DNA of 64,000 nt from Methylophilus sp. 13 (GCF_015354335.1 NZ_JADKYR010000002.1:558001-622000); one strand, 5' to 3'. Positions 35,153 through 45,300 are shown, numbered from the stretch's first letter. Made by a program: numbers and translations. The notes: generated by a model from the letters alone, not told the origin.

Positions 35153-35894
35153 GGTCGCTGCCCTGTGGCAAGCCTGCCTCACTGGCGCGCTGAAAATCCG
35201 GCCACAGCAGGCATTATCCGCAGACGACCAGAGTATTCCCGGCCGGCCTGAGCGCCCGGCCTTAGTGGCACCGGCCAAAGTGCAGCGCCGAGCCATGAAC
35301 ACGGCCGAAGGCCGCGCCGCCTTAATTCATGCATTGGCGCATATCGAATTTAATGCCATCAACCTGGCGCTGGATGCGGTCTGGCGCTTTGCCGACATGC
35401 CTGAAGCGTATTACCGCGACTGGCTGCAAGTGGCCAAAGAAGAGGCTTATCATTTTTCGCTACTGCGCCAACATCTGCAGCAGCTGGGCTTTGATTATGG
35501 CAATTTTGATGGTCACAACAGCCTGTGGGAGATGGTCGAAAAAACCCAGGCCGATGTCCTGGCCCGCATGGCGCTCGTCCCACGCACCATGGAAGCCCGT
35601 GGCCTGGATGCCACCCCACCGCTCAAGCAAAAACTGTTACAAGCTGGCGACCAGGCCGCCGCCGCCATCCTCGATATTATCCTGCGCGATGAAATCGGCC
35701 ATGTCGCGATAGGCAACCGCTGGTTTGGCTATTTGTGTGATCAACGCCAGCTCGACCTGGTGGATACCTTTGAACAATTGCGCCAACAATACCATGCGCC
35801 CAAACTGCGCCCACCCTTCAATCTTGCAGCACGCAAGCTTGCCGGCTTCACCGATATTGAGCTCGCCTATTTGAATGGGGATTGCAGTGCGTAG
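35079..35894 (+). CDS. DUF455 ferritin-like protein
   Basis: 271 residues. The N-terminal segment LRTRALQTLTLRDPQQKCLEV matches the start of this family, so the start at 35079 inside the kinase gene is believed. The ferritin-like helical core has metal-ligand patterns HALAHIEFNAINLALDA, KEEAYHFSLLRQHL and DEIGHVAIGNRWF, with Glu and His residues for a di-iron site. The family is widespread but its reaction is unknown. Frame overlap (74 bases) with the kinase implies coupled expression with the two-component system. Confidence 0.88.
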   Translation: MTNDCLRTRALQTLTLRDPQQKCLEVAALWQACLTGALKIRPQQALSADDQSIPGRPERPALVAPAKVQRRAMNTAEGRAALIHALAHIEFNAINLALDAVWRFADMPEAYYRDWLQVAKEEAYHFSLLRQHLQQLGFDYGNFDGHNSLWEMVEKTQADVLARMALVPRTMEARGLDATPPLKQKLLQAGDQAAAAILDIILRDEIGHVAIGNRWFGYLCDQRQLDLVDTFEQLRQQYHAPKLRPPFNLAARKLAGFTDIELAYLNGDCSA

Positions 35895-35936
35895 GAATTG
35901 TCGTGAGCGGATCAGCACAGCATAAAAATACATGCT

Positions 35937-35966
35937 TTGTTGAATTATATGAGCATCAAATATAAT
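35937..35966 (+). promoter_or_regulatory. Promoter upstream of the EAL gene
   Basis: A perfect TATAAT at 35961-35966 with TTGTTG 18 bases (or TTGAAT 15 bases) upstream. The leader to the EAL start would be about 135 bases. Confidence 0.5.
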
Positions 35967-36108
35967 GCTTTTCAACTGATCAAGCTGCAACGGTGCGTAT
36001 TACTATCCCTAAAGTATTAAATTTATTTTTGAGTTTCATCGCCTAGCTGGAATGACCGCATCCCATCAGGTAGCAAGAAGCTGGTGACTGCGTACAGGAG
36101 AACCCTAA

Positions 36109-36870
36109 ATGCAATGTGGAAAATGTAATCCTCAACACCTGGGGATAGACTTTTCAATGGCGTTTCAACCCATTATTGCCTTCGAGCGCAAACAGATTTG
36201 GGGATATGAAACACTGGTACGTGGCCTGGAAAACCAGCCCGCGGCGTTCATTCTGGATCAAATTGACGCCTCCAGTATTCATAGCTTTGATCAAACCATC
36301 CGCTCAAAAGCCATCAGGCTCGCCAATCAGTTACATTTTGACCAGATTCTGTCTATCAATTTTTTACCAAACGCAGTCTACAACCCTGAAAACTGTATTC
36401 AATCCACGCTCGCCGTGTGTGATGAACTCGGTTTTGATAAAAAGCGCATCATGTTTGAGGTGACCGAGGCAGAGAAAATCACCGACCATGCGCATTTAAA
36501 AAATATTTTTACCGAATACAAAAAACATCAATTTCTGACTGCGATTGATGATTTTGGCGCGGGTTATTCTGGCCTGAACTTACTGGCTGAATGGCAGCCA
36601 GACATTATCAAGCTGGACATGAACCTGATCCGCGACATAGACCAGAATAAAACCAAACAACTGATTGTGAAAAGCATCCTGGATGTGTGTCGCGGACTCA
36701 ATATCGAGGTGATTTCAGAGGGCGTCGAGACCCGCGCTGAACTGACGGTACTGGTCGATTTTGGCATCGACCTGTTTCAAGGCTATTATTTTGCCAAGCC
36801 CTTGTTTGAAGGGCTACCAACCGTGGCTGAAGACTGTTTTAGCCTGGCTCGCTCACCTAACCCAAGATAG
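36109..36870 (+). CDS. EAL-domain c-di-GMP phosphodiesterase with N-terminal CxxC
   Basis: 253 residues, an EAL domain alone. Catalytic and metal residues are present: Glu34 (in YETLVRG, so the signature is ETL not EAL), Asn84, Glu117 and Glu120, the Asp147-Asp148 pair in IDDFGAGYSGL, Lys168 in KLD, Glu204 and Glu207 in EGVET, and Gln224 in FQGYYFAKP. So it is likely active on cyclic di-GMP despite the ETL signature. The first residues MQCGKCNPQH hold a CxxC that could bind metal or sense redox. It has no membrane helix or GGDEF. It is a single gene behind its own promoter. Confidence 0.9.
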   Translation: MQCGKCNPQHLGIDFSMAFQPIIAFERKQIWGYETLVRGLENQPAAFILDQIDASSIHSFDQTIRSKAIRLANQLHFDQILSINFLPNAVYNPENCIQSTLAVCDELGFDKKRIMFEVTEAEKITDHAHLKNIFTEYKKHQFLTAIDDFGAGYSGLNLLAEWQPDIIKLDMNLIRDIDQNKTKQLIVKSILDVCRGLNIEVISEGVETRAELTVLVDFGIDLFQGYYFAKPLFEGLPTVAEDCFSLARSPNPR

Positions 36871-36959
36871 CTAAAAAATCACTCACTTGCCAGCATGCAT
36901 CCATGACCGGTCTTTAGTAAACGACCTCAGGCATGCATACTGACAAGATGATGACAGAC

Positions 36960-39512
36960 TCAAACGGGCTGCGTCATTTCAGCAAAATCAAGTGCCTGCC
37001 ATTGCCCGGCAACATACCGCCAACGCTGCCCATCCTCTTCACACCACAGGTGTAACCAGCCATGGTTGACCAGGTGTCTAATGACCGCATGCCTGCCGAT
37101 AATCTGGTCAATCTGTCTGCGGCTTGCCACAATGACCACCGTCAAGCGGAGCGGTTCATGCATCCACTGCTGGCCATCATGCAATGACTGTTTGGAGAGA
37201 CCAATTCTGAGGTCACCGCCATTGCCTTCAAACACGCCGATGCGGCCACCGACGACGTTGTGTAACAGCTTATTTCCGCTCCCAAGCTTGACTGGCTCAC
37301 AGGTCGAGGCATGGTACTGCCAGTTAATCCAGTGCGTCACCAGCATGGGGGCCGTCATCAATTGTTCCAATAACGCCCCTTCAATATCCGCCGCCGCATC
37401 ATACTCATGCAAAAATGCCCGCCCGGCCAAATTCAAATGTCTGGTACGCGCCCGGGGAGCCAGAATAAATGCCGCATTGTTGGCCAAGCCCCATTCCGGC
37501 CGGGTCTGCGCAGCGTCATTGGCACGCTGGCGAAAAGCTTTGAACAAACGACCGGCATCGATGGCTTGTGTTGACTGCATTGAGGTAGAGGCTAACTGTG
37601 CCCGTACAACTTCACCGGCAGCGGTAAACAGCTCAGCCGCTTGCTGCCAGCGAGTGTGCGTTGCGGCTGGCAGCAGATCAAGATCAAAGCCTTGCAACGC
37701 TTGTGTGGTAGTGTTGTGCAAGGCGGCAACAAACCAGGTTTCGGCGGGGATCGCCATGCCCATACTTGCCAGCTGCGCCCTCACCTCGACATCATTGAGC
37801 ACAGCGGCCAAGGCACGCGTGTTTACCTCGCCAGATTGTCCGCAACATGCGCCGCAATCGAGGCTGGAGGCATGTGCATTGTTTTTGCTCTGGCTGGCAT
37901 GCCCCACCAGTAATACCAGCGGCGCCAATCCGCTGGTCAGGCCTAAACTGTTGAGTACCCGCGCAGCAAGCTCGGCTTTTTCGACCACGCTCACCGCTTG
38001 TAACTGAGGCCGGGTCAATGCGCGGTATTTTTTCGGCAAGCCATGTTGATCAAGCGAACTGCGGGCATGCAATTGCGGCTTGATCATGGCTAACAAGGGT
38101 TTCAAAAACAGGGGGCCCGCGCTCTCTACCAGCGAAAAGGCCGCTCCAGGATATTTGCTCAGTCGGCTGACCTGGCCAGACAGCATAAAATTGCTGAGCC
38201 GCTTTTGGCCGACTTTTAGCTGTAGCGCTTTGCTATCGCCCTGTGCCACTTCGCTTACCGCCTCTGAACCGACAAGGACTTGATCACGGACAGTTAAGCT
38301 AGGGGCCAGCAGGCCCGGCAACTGTGGACGCTGATAGTCGGAAGCAAAAGGCTGATAGGCAATCGGCAAGCCAAAAAAACCCGCCGCGCCCAGCGTTTGT
38401 ATATTGGGTGACAATGATTCTATTGCCCGCCGGATCGGTTCACTGCGCACATCAATACAAAATGCGGCCTGAATCAGTGGCGTGGGTGTCGGTGTTGCAG
38501 CCTCCGGCACCTGGCTCAGTTGTTGCGCCAGCTGGCGCTGATAACCGATTTCCAGTGCCAGCTGCCAGACCTCATCCACTTGCAATGCCTGTTCTGCAGC
38601 TTGAATTTTTTCAGCCACATGCTGCCATTTTTGCTGGATGACCCTAATGGCGCTGTTGGTTGCATTGAGGCCTTTGCATTGCATTAAAATCACGCCCCAT
38701 GCCAACCGAATCGCCAGCAAATCACGCAAGCTGTCATCACTCTGGCCTTGTAATCTGGCTTGCCAATCCAGATAAGCACACCAGGATGCCCAGCCATTCA
38801 CCGTGAGCAATACCGCTTCAAAATAATCGGCCAGCACGGCCTCATCCAGGCCCAGCGCCTCGACCACCCAGCGCTCAGCCTGTTGGCGATTGCGTGGCAA
38901 ATAATCCAGAAACTGGTGGATGTTGGGCAAGCCCATCAACACACCGATGCCATGGTCATGCACGATCATGTCACGCCAGAACTGGTACAAGCCACCTGCA
39001 CGCTCAGGCTGCCAGTCTGACTGGTCCCGGTCAAAATACGCGGCACAAGTCTGGCTGACCTGATGCGTAATCGCATCGCGCCAGGTCAAGCGCTGAAACC
39101 GCTGGTCATCGTCATCGAGCACATCTATCAATAGCGGTAATTGGGTAATGGCAAGCGGCGCCGATAACAGGGCCACCGCCTCTGCAATCGTGGTCTGCCT
39201 GAGCCCGAGTTGTGTCATGGCCTGGGTTAAGTCCTGTGCAGACATGCGTCCTTGCTGCCAGGCATATAACAGATGACTTCTGGCTGGGAACACTTGCAGA
39301 TCGCCTAGCACAGCCATGCGTGCCGCTACAGTCCTCACTGGCAAGTGGACTCTTTTCCAATGCGGGTTGACTGCAATCGACTGATCCAGCGGCCAGGTAG
39401 GCGCAATACTGTCGCACGCACGCTGGCAGGCCTGGTCTATCACCTGCTCACGGATAGACTGTGCTTGCCCATGGTGACGCCCTGGGAATACTTGGTCTTC
39501 AATAAAAAACAT
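36960..39512 (-). CDS. dabA: DabA-type inorganic carbon transporter subunit (DUF2309)
   Basis: 850 residues. It carries the beta-carbonic-anhydrase-like zinc site known from Halothiobacillus DabA (Cys351, Asp353, His524, Cys539): here Cys352 and Asp354 in AFCIDVRSE, His538 in LLVGHASQSKNN and Cys553 in LDCGACCGQ. The start MFFIEDQVF has a good ribosome-binding site AAGGA. DabA with DabB forms an energy-coupled, vectorial CO2-hydrating complex that accumulates bicarbonate. It follows dabB by 36 bases in the same leftward unit. In a methylotroph bicarbonate would feed carboxylations such as PEP carboxylase, whose gene lies at the right end of this window; that link is inference. Confidence 0.93.
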   Translation of the reverse strand: MFFIEDQVFPGRHHGQAQSIREQVIDQACQRACDSIAPTWPLDQSIAVNPHWKRVHLPVRTVAARMAVLGDLQVFPARSHLLYAWQQGRMSAQDLTQAMTQLGLRQTTIAEAVALLSAPLAITQLPLLIDVLDDDDQRFQRLTWRDAITHQVSQTCAAYFDRDQSDWQPERAGGLYQFWRDMIVHDHGIGVLMGLPNIHQFLDYLPRNRQQAERWVVEALGLDEAVLADYFEAVLLTVNGWASWCAYLDWQARLQGQSDDSLRDLLAIRLAWGVILMQCKGLNATNSAIRVIQQKWQHVAEKIQAAEQALQVDEVWQLALEIGYQRQLAQQLSQVPEAATPTPTPLIQAAFCIDVRSEPIRRAIESLSPNIQTLGAAGFFGLPIAYQPFASDYQRPQLPGLLAPSLTVRDQVLVGSEAVSEVAQGDSKALQLKVGQKRLSNFMLSGQVSRLSKYPGAAFSLVESAGPLFLKPLLAMIKPQLHARSSLDQHGLPKKYRALTRPQLQAVSVVEKAELAARVLNSLGLTSGLAPLVLLVGHASQSKNNAHASSLDCGACCGQSGEVNTRALAAVLNDVEVRAQLASMGMAIPAETWFVAALHNTTTQALQGFDLDLLPAATHTRWQQAAELFTAAGEVVRAQLASTSMQSTQAIDAGRLFKAFRQRANDAAQTRPEWGLANNAAFILAPRARTRHLNLAGRAFLHEYDAAADIEGALLEQLMTAPMLVTHWINWQYHASTCEPVKLGSGNKLLHNVVGGRIGVFEGNGGDLRIGLSKQSLHDGQQWMHEPLRLTVVIVASRRQIDQIIGRHAVIRHLVNHGWLHLWCEEDGQRWRYVAGQWQALDFAEMTQPV

Positions 39513-39548
39513 CTTTTGGTTCCTTATCCATTCATTTCAGAAGTGCGC

Positions 39549-41084
39549 CTAGTCATTGGCATGCGTGCTTTTGCCCCAACTAACCGGCCACAAACGCAAG
39601 ACCCATCGCGTGTAAAACTCATCCAGATAAAACCCGGCATACACCGAGCGATGCAGCACAGCCAACCGCGCGGGCATCTGCTGGATCATGGTCGTGGCAA
39701 GGTACAGCATGAGCATGGCCAGCACACTTAACCATCCGCCCGTGGGGGAAGGCTGATCGTGTATCCCGAGGGGAAGCAGGTGAAACACCACACTAACGGC
39801 GGTCAACCCCATGGCAAGCACACTGCCGAACAGCAAGGCTTGCAGTTGCATGCGCAGAGTCACTGCCTGCCCGACCTGCTGCCACAATACAGGGGCCCAG
39901 GCCAGCGCCAGTATCAGGCTCCACCAGGCTGGCCACAGCTGGGTCCCCAAGACCGCCTGTACCCCGAACACAATCACCATGGTCAACACCGGGGCAAGCA
40001 ACATGCTCAACTTGGCAAAGGCCGCTTTACCCGCCATCTGCTGCAAGCGTGTGTGTGTGACAATGTCGGCGGCGGACAAAAAGGCATAAGCCTTGTAAAT
40101 CGAGTGTCCGATCAGGTGCAGCGCCGCAAAGGTGTATAGCCCCAGCGCGCATTCCACTATCATGAAGCCCATTTGTGCCACGGTGGACCATGCCAGCCTG
40201 ACCTTGATACTGACCCGGGTAAACATGACCAGCGAGGCAAACAGGCATGTCACCAGCCCAACCGCTAACAATACATTTCTGGCCAGTGTTGCCTGTTCGA
40301 ACAAGGGGGCAAAGCGGATCAAAACATAACCAGACAGGTTCACCACACCGGCATGTAACAAGGCAGAAACAGGCGTTGGTGCTTCCATCACCTGGATTAA
40401 CCAGCCATGCACCGGCAGCAATGCCGTTTTCAAAATGACCACCGCCACCAGCAGCATGGCACACCAGCTACTGAGCTGAGACAAGCCATGCACGCTAACA
40501 TGTGAAAGAAAGACTGAAATCTGTGCGCTTCCGGTTTCGACATAGGCGATCAAGGCCGTCAACATCAACAGACTATCCGCCAACACATCCGCCACGGTCT
40601 TTTTGTGCGAAGCCAACAGTGCAAACGGCCGGTCTGCATAAAAACACAGCAAGTGCTTTAAACACACGCCAATGGCTGACCATGCCGCGACAAACAACAA
40701 CCAGTGATCAGCAATCAGCAGCACATGCACACTGGCAAGGACCAGGCTTAAAGCGGTGACAAAGCTTTTCTGATTGGCCTCACCTTCGAGGTATCTGGCA
40801 GAAAAATGTCCGATCACCCACCCCAGCAATTGCACCAAAAAAGCCATCAGCGCCTGCAGCGGGGAAACAGCAATGCCAAACGCACTGAAAAAATTGCCAG
40901 GCAACGACTGGACATGCAGACACACGGCTGCGGCGGATATACCTGCCGCCACAAGCGCCACGCTGAGCAGACGCTTAAACAGTTGCCAGCCAGGGTCATG
41001 TTGCCAGGGCAGCACTCCACTCAGCAGCCCAGCCAGCCACATGATGGCTCCGGGTACCAGTGCAAAATAAATGACAACGTCCAT
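39549..41084 (-). CDS. dabB: DabB-type proton-conducting membrane subunit (NuoL/MrpA-like)
   Basis: 511 residues from the ATG ending at 41084; a GTG two codons earlier is less likely. It is polytopic, with the antiporter-like proton-channel core: AAWSAIGVCLKHLLCFYADRPFA, LLPVHGWLIQVMEAPTPVSALLHAGVVNLSGYVLIR and TVAQMGFMIVECALGLYTFAALHLIGHSIYKAYAFL. These are the conserved helices of NuoL/MrpA. It is too short for NuoL and isolated from any nuo genes; pairing with dabA identifies it as DabB, which couples bicarbonate accumulation to the proton gradient. Upstream on the same strand is a 73-residue gene 75 bases away. Confidence 0.92.
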   Translation of the reverse strand: MDVVIYFALVPGAIMWLAGLLSGVLPWQHDPGWQLFKRLLSVALVAAGISAAAVCLHVQSLPGNFFSAFGIAVSPLQALMAFLVQLLGWVIGHFSARYLEGEANQKSFVTALSLVLASVHVLLIADHWLLFVAAWSAIGVCLKHLLCFYADRPFALLASHKKTVADVLADSLLMLTALIAYVETGSAQISVFLSHVSVHGLSQLSSWCAMLLVAVVILKTALLPVHGWLIQVMEAPTPVSALLHAGVVNLSGYVLIRFAPLFEQATLARNVLLAVGLVTCLFASLVMFTRVSIKVRLAWSTVAQMGFMIVECALGLYTFAALHLIGHSIYKAYAFLSAADIVTHTRLQQMAGKAAFAKLSMLLAPVLTMVIVFGVQAVLGTQLWPAWWSLILALAWAPVLWQQVGQAVTLRMQLQALLFGSVLAMGLTAVSVVFHLLPLGIHDQPSPTGGWLSVLAMLMLYLATTMIQQMPARLAVLHRSVYAGFYLDEFYTRWVLRLWPVSWGKSTHAND

Positions 41085-41158
41085 TAACACGGCCTTTCAT
41101 GACCAAAAAATACATTGATAAAACAGAACATAAAATACACTTTAATAGAAGATAAAGA

Positions 41159-41380
41159 TTAACCGGAGGTAGGCCCATCAATTGCCTCAGATTGTTGGGT
41201 GACCATCTCTTGCACCGACGCGCTTGTCGCCGTCTCACCCTCTATTGGCGCCCAGACTTCAGGCAGTAATTCAATTAGAATTTCGCCCTGGGTGACCACC
41301 TCCTCACCATTTATTTCTACGTTCTTGGGATAAACCGTCACTGTTCGACCATCAATTTCAAGCCGCTTCATCATCACCAT
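41159..41380 (-). CDS. Small unknown protein leading the dabBA operon
   Basis: 73 residues; the ATG ending at 41380 follows TAGGTGAA, and later in-frame ATGs exist. The sequence MKRLEIDGRTVTVYPKNVEINGEEVV looks like a small beta structure, followed by EILIELLPEVWAPIEGE and a Ser/Thr/Gln-rich tail. No cysteine, signal peptide or membrane helix. It is not a family I can name. Its position just before dabB, sharing the regulatory region with the LysR gene, suggests a role with the transporter. Confidence 0.55.
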   Translation of the reverse strand: MVMMKRLEIDGRTVTVYPKNVEINGEEVVTQGEILIELLPEVWAPIEGETATSASVQEMVTQQSEAIDGPTSG

Positions 41381-41452
41381 TTCACCTATCTAACTATATT
41401 AAAAAACCAAATAGCGGGTGATGCAGATTTTGACGGATGATTTTAATTAGGT

Positions 41453-41474
41453 AAAATATATAAATATTAATTTT
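41453..41474. promoter_or_regulatory. Possible LysR-type operator in the dab/lysR divergent region
   Basis: An AT-rich imperfect inverted repeat of 22 bases with AAAAT and ATTTT arms contains a T-N11-A spacing, as LysR-type regulators use. It lies 20 to 40 bases before the lysR start and about 75 before the small dab leader gene. Confidence 0.35.
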
Positions 41475-41494
41475 ATGTTCCATTTTATTTATAT

Positions 41495-42388
41495 ATGGCG
41501 AGACTCAATTATCATCACTTGCAATATTTTTGGCATATCGTGAAAGTGGGTAGCTTGACCAAGGCAGCAGAAAAATTGCATATCTCGCAATCCGCGCTGT
41601 CTTCACAGATCAGACAACTGGAAGAAAGCCTGGACTGCGCATTGTTTTTACGACAAGGGCGTAAACTGGTGTTGACGGAGTTCGGTAATTTGGCGTTTTC
41701 CTATGCAGATTCGATTTTTACCAAAGGCATAGAACTCGAAAACCTGCTGAGAAAAGGTATTGCGTCTGAGAGTCAAACGTTGCGGATTGGTGTGCTCTCT
41801 ACCATGTCCAGAAACTTCATCGAGAGCTTTGTGGAGCCATTACTGAATCACTCGGAGATCAAACTCGAAATTTCTGCCAGCGGGCAAACCAACTTGCTCA
41901 ATGCGCTTTCGAATCACCAGATAGACCTGGCGCTCACCAATATCGAGGTGAGAGGCAATACTGACCAGTTATGGGAGTGTATTCTGCTAGATCGGCAACC
42001 CATCAGTGTGATCGGCCCGGCAGAGATTGAGATCAAACACGGATTTTCGGCCAAATATGCGGAGTACAACTGGATTTTGCCCAATCAGGACAGCCCGATT
42101 CGGGCGGCCTTTGATGGCTTGTGCGCCTTGCATCACCTAGAACCTCACATCGTGGCCGAAGCGAATGACATGGCGATGTTGCGGCTGTTAGCGCGCGACA
42201 GCCGGGCACTCACCGTCATGCCGGAGGTGGTGGTTAAAGACGAGTTAAAAAATGGTGTGCTCAAATCCTTCACGCAACTGGAAGGGATTTTTGAGAATTT
42301 CTATGCAGTCACGATCAAAAAACATTTCCGCAAGTTTGAAATCAGCCAATTGGTGAATCAGTTTCTAGTCAAAAAAAGAGCGCTCTAG
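41495..42388 (+). CDS. LysR-family regulator, NhaR-like, divergent from dabBA
   Basis: 297 residues. The N-terminal HTH (LNYHHLQYFWHIVKVGSLTKAAEKLHISQSALSSQIRQLEESL) is closest in character to NhaR, which begins MNYKHLHYFW. The effector domain follows from about residue 95 (LRIGVLSTMSRNFIESFVEPLL). Divergent placement from the small dab leader gene and dabBA, with an AT-rich shared region, strongly suggests it controls them, perhaps in response to inorganic carbon, sodium or pH; that is inference. No good ribosome-binding site precedes the ATG. It ends 150 bases before groES. Confidence 0.93.
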   Translation: MARLNYHHLQYFWHIVKVGSLTKAAEKLHISQSALSSQIRQLEESLDCALFLRQGRKLVLTEFGNLAFSYADSIFTKGIELENLLRKGIASESQTLRIGVLSTMSRNFIESFVEPLLNHSEIKLEISASGQTNLLNALSNHQIDLALTNIEVRGNTDQLWECILLDRQPISVIGPAEIEIKHGFSAKYAEYNWILPNQDSPIRAAFDGLCALHHLEPHIVAEANDMAMLRLLARDSRALTVMPEVVVKDELKNGVLKSFTQLEGIFENFYAVTIKKHFRKFEISQLVNQFLVKKRAL

Positions 42389-42392
42389 CCCT

Positions 42393-42420
42393 CTTGAAAT
42401 TTTTTTGCGCATCCCTATTT
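42393..42420 (+). promoter_or_regulatory. Sigma32-type heat-shock promoter of groESL
   Basis: CTTGAAA (42393-42399), a 13-base spacer, and CCCTATTT (42413-42420) fit the RpoH consensus CTTGAAA-N(13-14)-CCCCATNT. The expected start is near 42427. No CIRCE element (TTAGCACTC inverted repeat) is present, so control is by RpoH and not HrcA. Confidence 0.75.
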
Positions 42421-42424
42421 TCAC

Positions 42425-42501
42425 GGTATCAGCAACTCTGCTGATACCTTTTCGCCACTGGAGGCATGATTGCCAGTTGCGTCTGCAAACGTCTCCAGTG
42501 G
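42425..42501 (+). promoter_or_regulatory. Structured leader of groESL, two hairpins
   Basis: A perfect 10-bp hairpin (42425-42434 with 42439-42448, loop ACTC, then TTTT) starts where transcription should begin. It could also end lysR transcription. A second stem (42455-42463 with 42493-42501) encloses a smaller one. Both precede the AAGGAG ribosome-binding site, which remains outside. Confidence 0.55.
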
Positions 42502-42539
42502 TGGTTTTTGTTGAACTTATTCGCTAAGGAGAATTGAAC

Positions 42540-42857
42540 ATGAATATTCGTCCCCTGTATGACCGCGTCATAGTCAAGCGAGTCGAACAACAACGTACGA
42601 CCGCTTCCGGCATTGTGATCCCAGACACGGCTGCAGAAAAACCCGAGCAAGGCGAAATCATCGCTGTCGGGAGCGGCAAGTCCCTTCAAGATGGCAGCCT
42701 GAGAGCCCTGGCAGTGAAGGTCGGTGACCATGTCTTATTTGGCAAATATGCCGGACAAACAGTCAAACTCAATGGCGAAGAGGTATTAGTCATGCGCGAA
42801 GAAGACATTCTCGGTGTGATTGAACCCGCCTCTGCCGATCTCAAAAAAGTCGCTTAA
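42540..42857 (+). CDS. groES: GroES co-chaperonin
   Basis: 105 residues from the ATG at 42540, with AAGGAG eight bases before. The Cpn10 fold is plain: [31 protein letters not shown] with the mobile loop region, [44 protein letters not shown]. It caps the GroEL ring during folding. A C-terminal extension of about nine residues ([10 protein letters not shown]) beyond the usual 96 is present. groEL follows 36 bases downstream, and a sigma32-type promoter and structured leader precede. Confidence 0.96.
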   Translation: MNIRPLYDRVIVKRVEQQRTTASGIVIPDTAAEKPEQGEIIAVGSGKSLQDGSLRALAVKVGDHVLFGKYAGQTVKLNGEEVLVMREEDILGVIEPASADLKKVA

Positions 42858-42890
42858 TCACTTCGTTGCTAAGAGAGAAAGGAGAATTGA

Positions 42891-44513
<1,623 letters not shown>

Positions 44514-44540
44514 GCGCGATCAGCGTGATGCCATCAACGA

Positions 44541-44567
44541 TAAAAGCCCCGCAAGGGGCTTTTTTTC
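44541..44567. terminator. Bidirectional terminator between groEL and infA
   Basis: A 9-bp stem (about 44542-44550 with 44555-44563), GCAA loop and A/T flanks on both sides serve groEL and the convergent infA. Confidence 0.9.
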
Positions 44568-44613
44568 TAGCTGAGCAAGATCAACTGCACGCCGAAAAGA
44601 GCGGTAGGTGGAC

Positions 44614-44850
44614 TCAAGCAGGTCTTCTGGGCGGCAGATGCCTGAACGTAATGCGTCCCTTGCCCATGTCGTAAGGCGACATTTCGATGGTGATTTTATC
44701 GCCCGCCAAAATACGTATTTTGTGCTTGCGCATTTTGCCGCCGGTGTAGGCAGTCAACTGATGCCCATTGTCCAGCGTCACGCGATAACGCGCATCCGGC
44801 AACACTTCAGTCACTGCGCCCTGCATTTCAATCAATTCTTCTTTAGCCAT
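44614..44850 (-). CDS. infA: Translation initiation factor IF-1
   Basis: 78 residues. OB-fold IF-1 with [59 protein letters not shown] and GRITFRH. The usual IF-1 has 72 residues; this one ends HLPPRRPA, a basic Pro-rich tail, which is a known variant in betaproteobacteria that carry a second copy outside the ribosomal operon. It binds the A site of the 30S subunit. It lies 70 bases after the cspA stop, leftward, and convergent with groEL. Confidence 0.93.
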   Translation of the reverse strand: MAKEELIEMQGAVTEVLPDARYRVTLDNGHQLTAYTGGKMRKHKIRILAGDKITIEMSPYDMGKGRITFRHLPPRRPA

Positions 44851-44868
44851 GCGATTCCTTTTTCAATA

Positions 44869-44897
44869 ATGAAAAAAGCCCGAAACCGGGCTTTTTA
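44869..44897 (-). terminator. Terminator after the cold-shock gene
   Basis: Stem AAAAAGCCCG/CGGGCTTTTT (about 44873-44882 with 44887-44896), AAAC loop, T-run leftward, ahead of the infA start. Confidence 0.85.
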
Positions 44898-44920
44898 CTG
44901 CGCCACTCAGTCAGGCGTGA

Positions 44921-45127
44921 CTATGCAATCACCTGAATCGCAGAAGCTTGTTTGCCTTTAGGGCCAGTCGTTTCGTTGTATGAAACGCGCTGGTTATCCG
45001 CCAGGCTTTTAAAACCTGCTGATTGAATCTCGGAAAAGTGAGCGAACAAATCATCGCCACCCTGATCTGGAGTAATAAAACCAAAACCTTTTGCATCGTT
45101 AAACCATTTGACAATACCTGTAGCCAT
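44921..45127 (-). CDS. csp: Cold-shock protein, CspA family
   Basis: 68 residues from the ATG ending at 45127, with AAAGGA upstream; the frame extends further but without family similarity. RNP1 KGFGFITP and RNP2 DLFAHFSEI of the cold-shock domain are present: [40 protein letters not shown]. It binds single-stranded RNA/DNA and melts RNA structures. A long leader lies upstream, as is common for this family. infA is next downstream. Confidence 0.95.
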   Translation of the reverse strand: MATGIVKWFNDAKGFGFITPDQGGDDLFAHFSEIQSAGFKSLADNQRVSYNETTGPKGKQASAIQVIA

Positions 45128-45300
45128 ATCTAAATCCTTTGTAAAAAATGAAAGGGAAACCCCTTGGAGGGCGAGGCACAAGTAAGCGGGATTAACGAGA
45201 GAACCAGAAGATACCACCAGAGAAAACAACAATGCTTGAACGTCGCGTGCAACCACTATGCGCTTTATGCACCACAATAGCAAATGTTATTTTCAAAAAA
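45128..45300 (-). promoter_or_regulatory. Long leader and promoter region of csp
   Basis: The 389-base gap 45128-45516 has no gene. A TATTGT -10-like element (45274-45279, read leftward) would give an untranslated leader of about 140 bases, ending in AAAGGA before the ATG. Cold-shock mRNAs typically have such leaders that refold with temperature. Confidence 0.45.

Noticed and set aside
35974-36108. Cyclic-di-GMP riboswitch before the EAL gene
   Set aside because: The leader is long but I could not find the conserved GEMM core sequences or its paired stems.
37066-38007. 313-residue open frame on the plus strand inside dabA
   Set aside because: It is antisense to a well-supported DabA with all metal ligands, has a Cys/Ser/Ala-rich composition typical of a shadow frame, and no recognisable motif or ribosome-binding site.
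39549-41084. NADH dehydrogenase subunit L or an Mrp antiporter
   Set aside because: No other nuo or mrp genes nearby, length about 511, and the next gene is the DUF2309 partner, so DabB fits better.
42389-42539. CIRCE (HrcA) operator before groES
   Set aside because: No TTAGCACTC / GAGTGCTAA inverted repeat is present; the promoter fits sigma32 instead.
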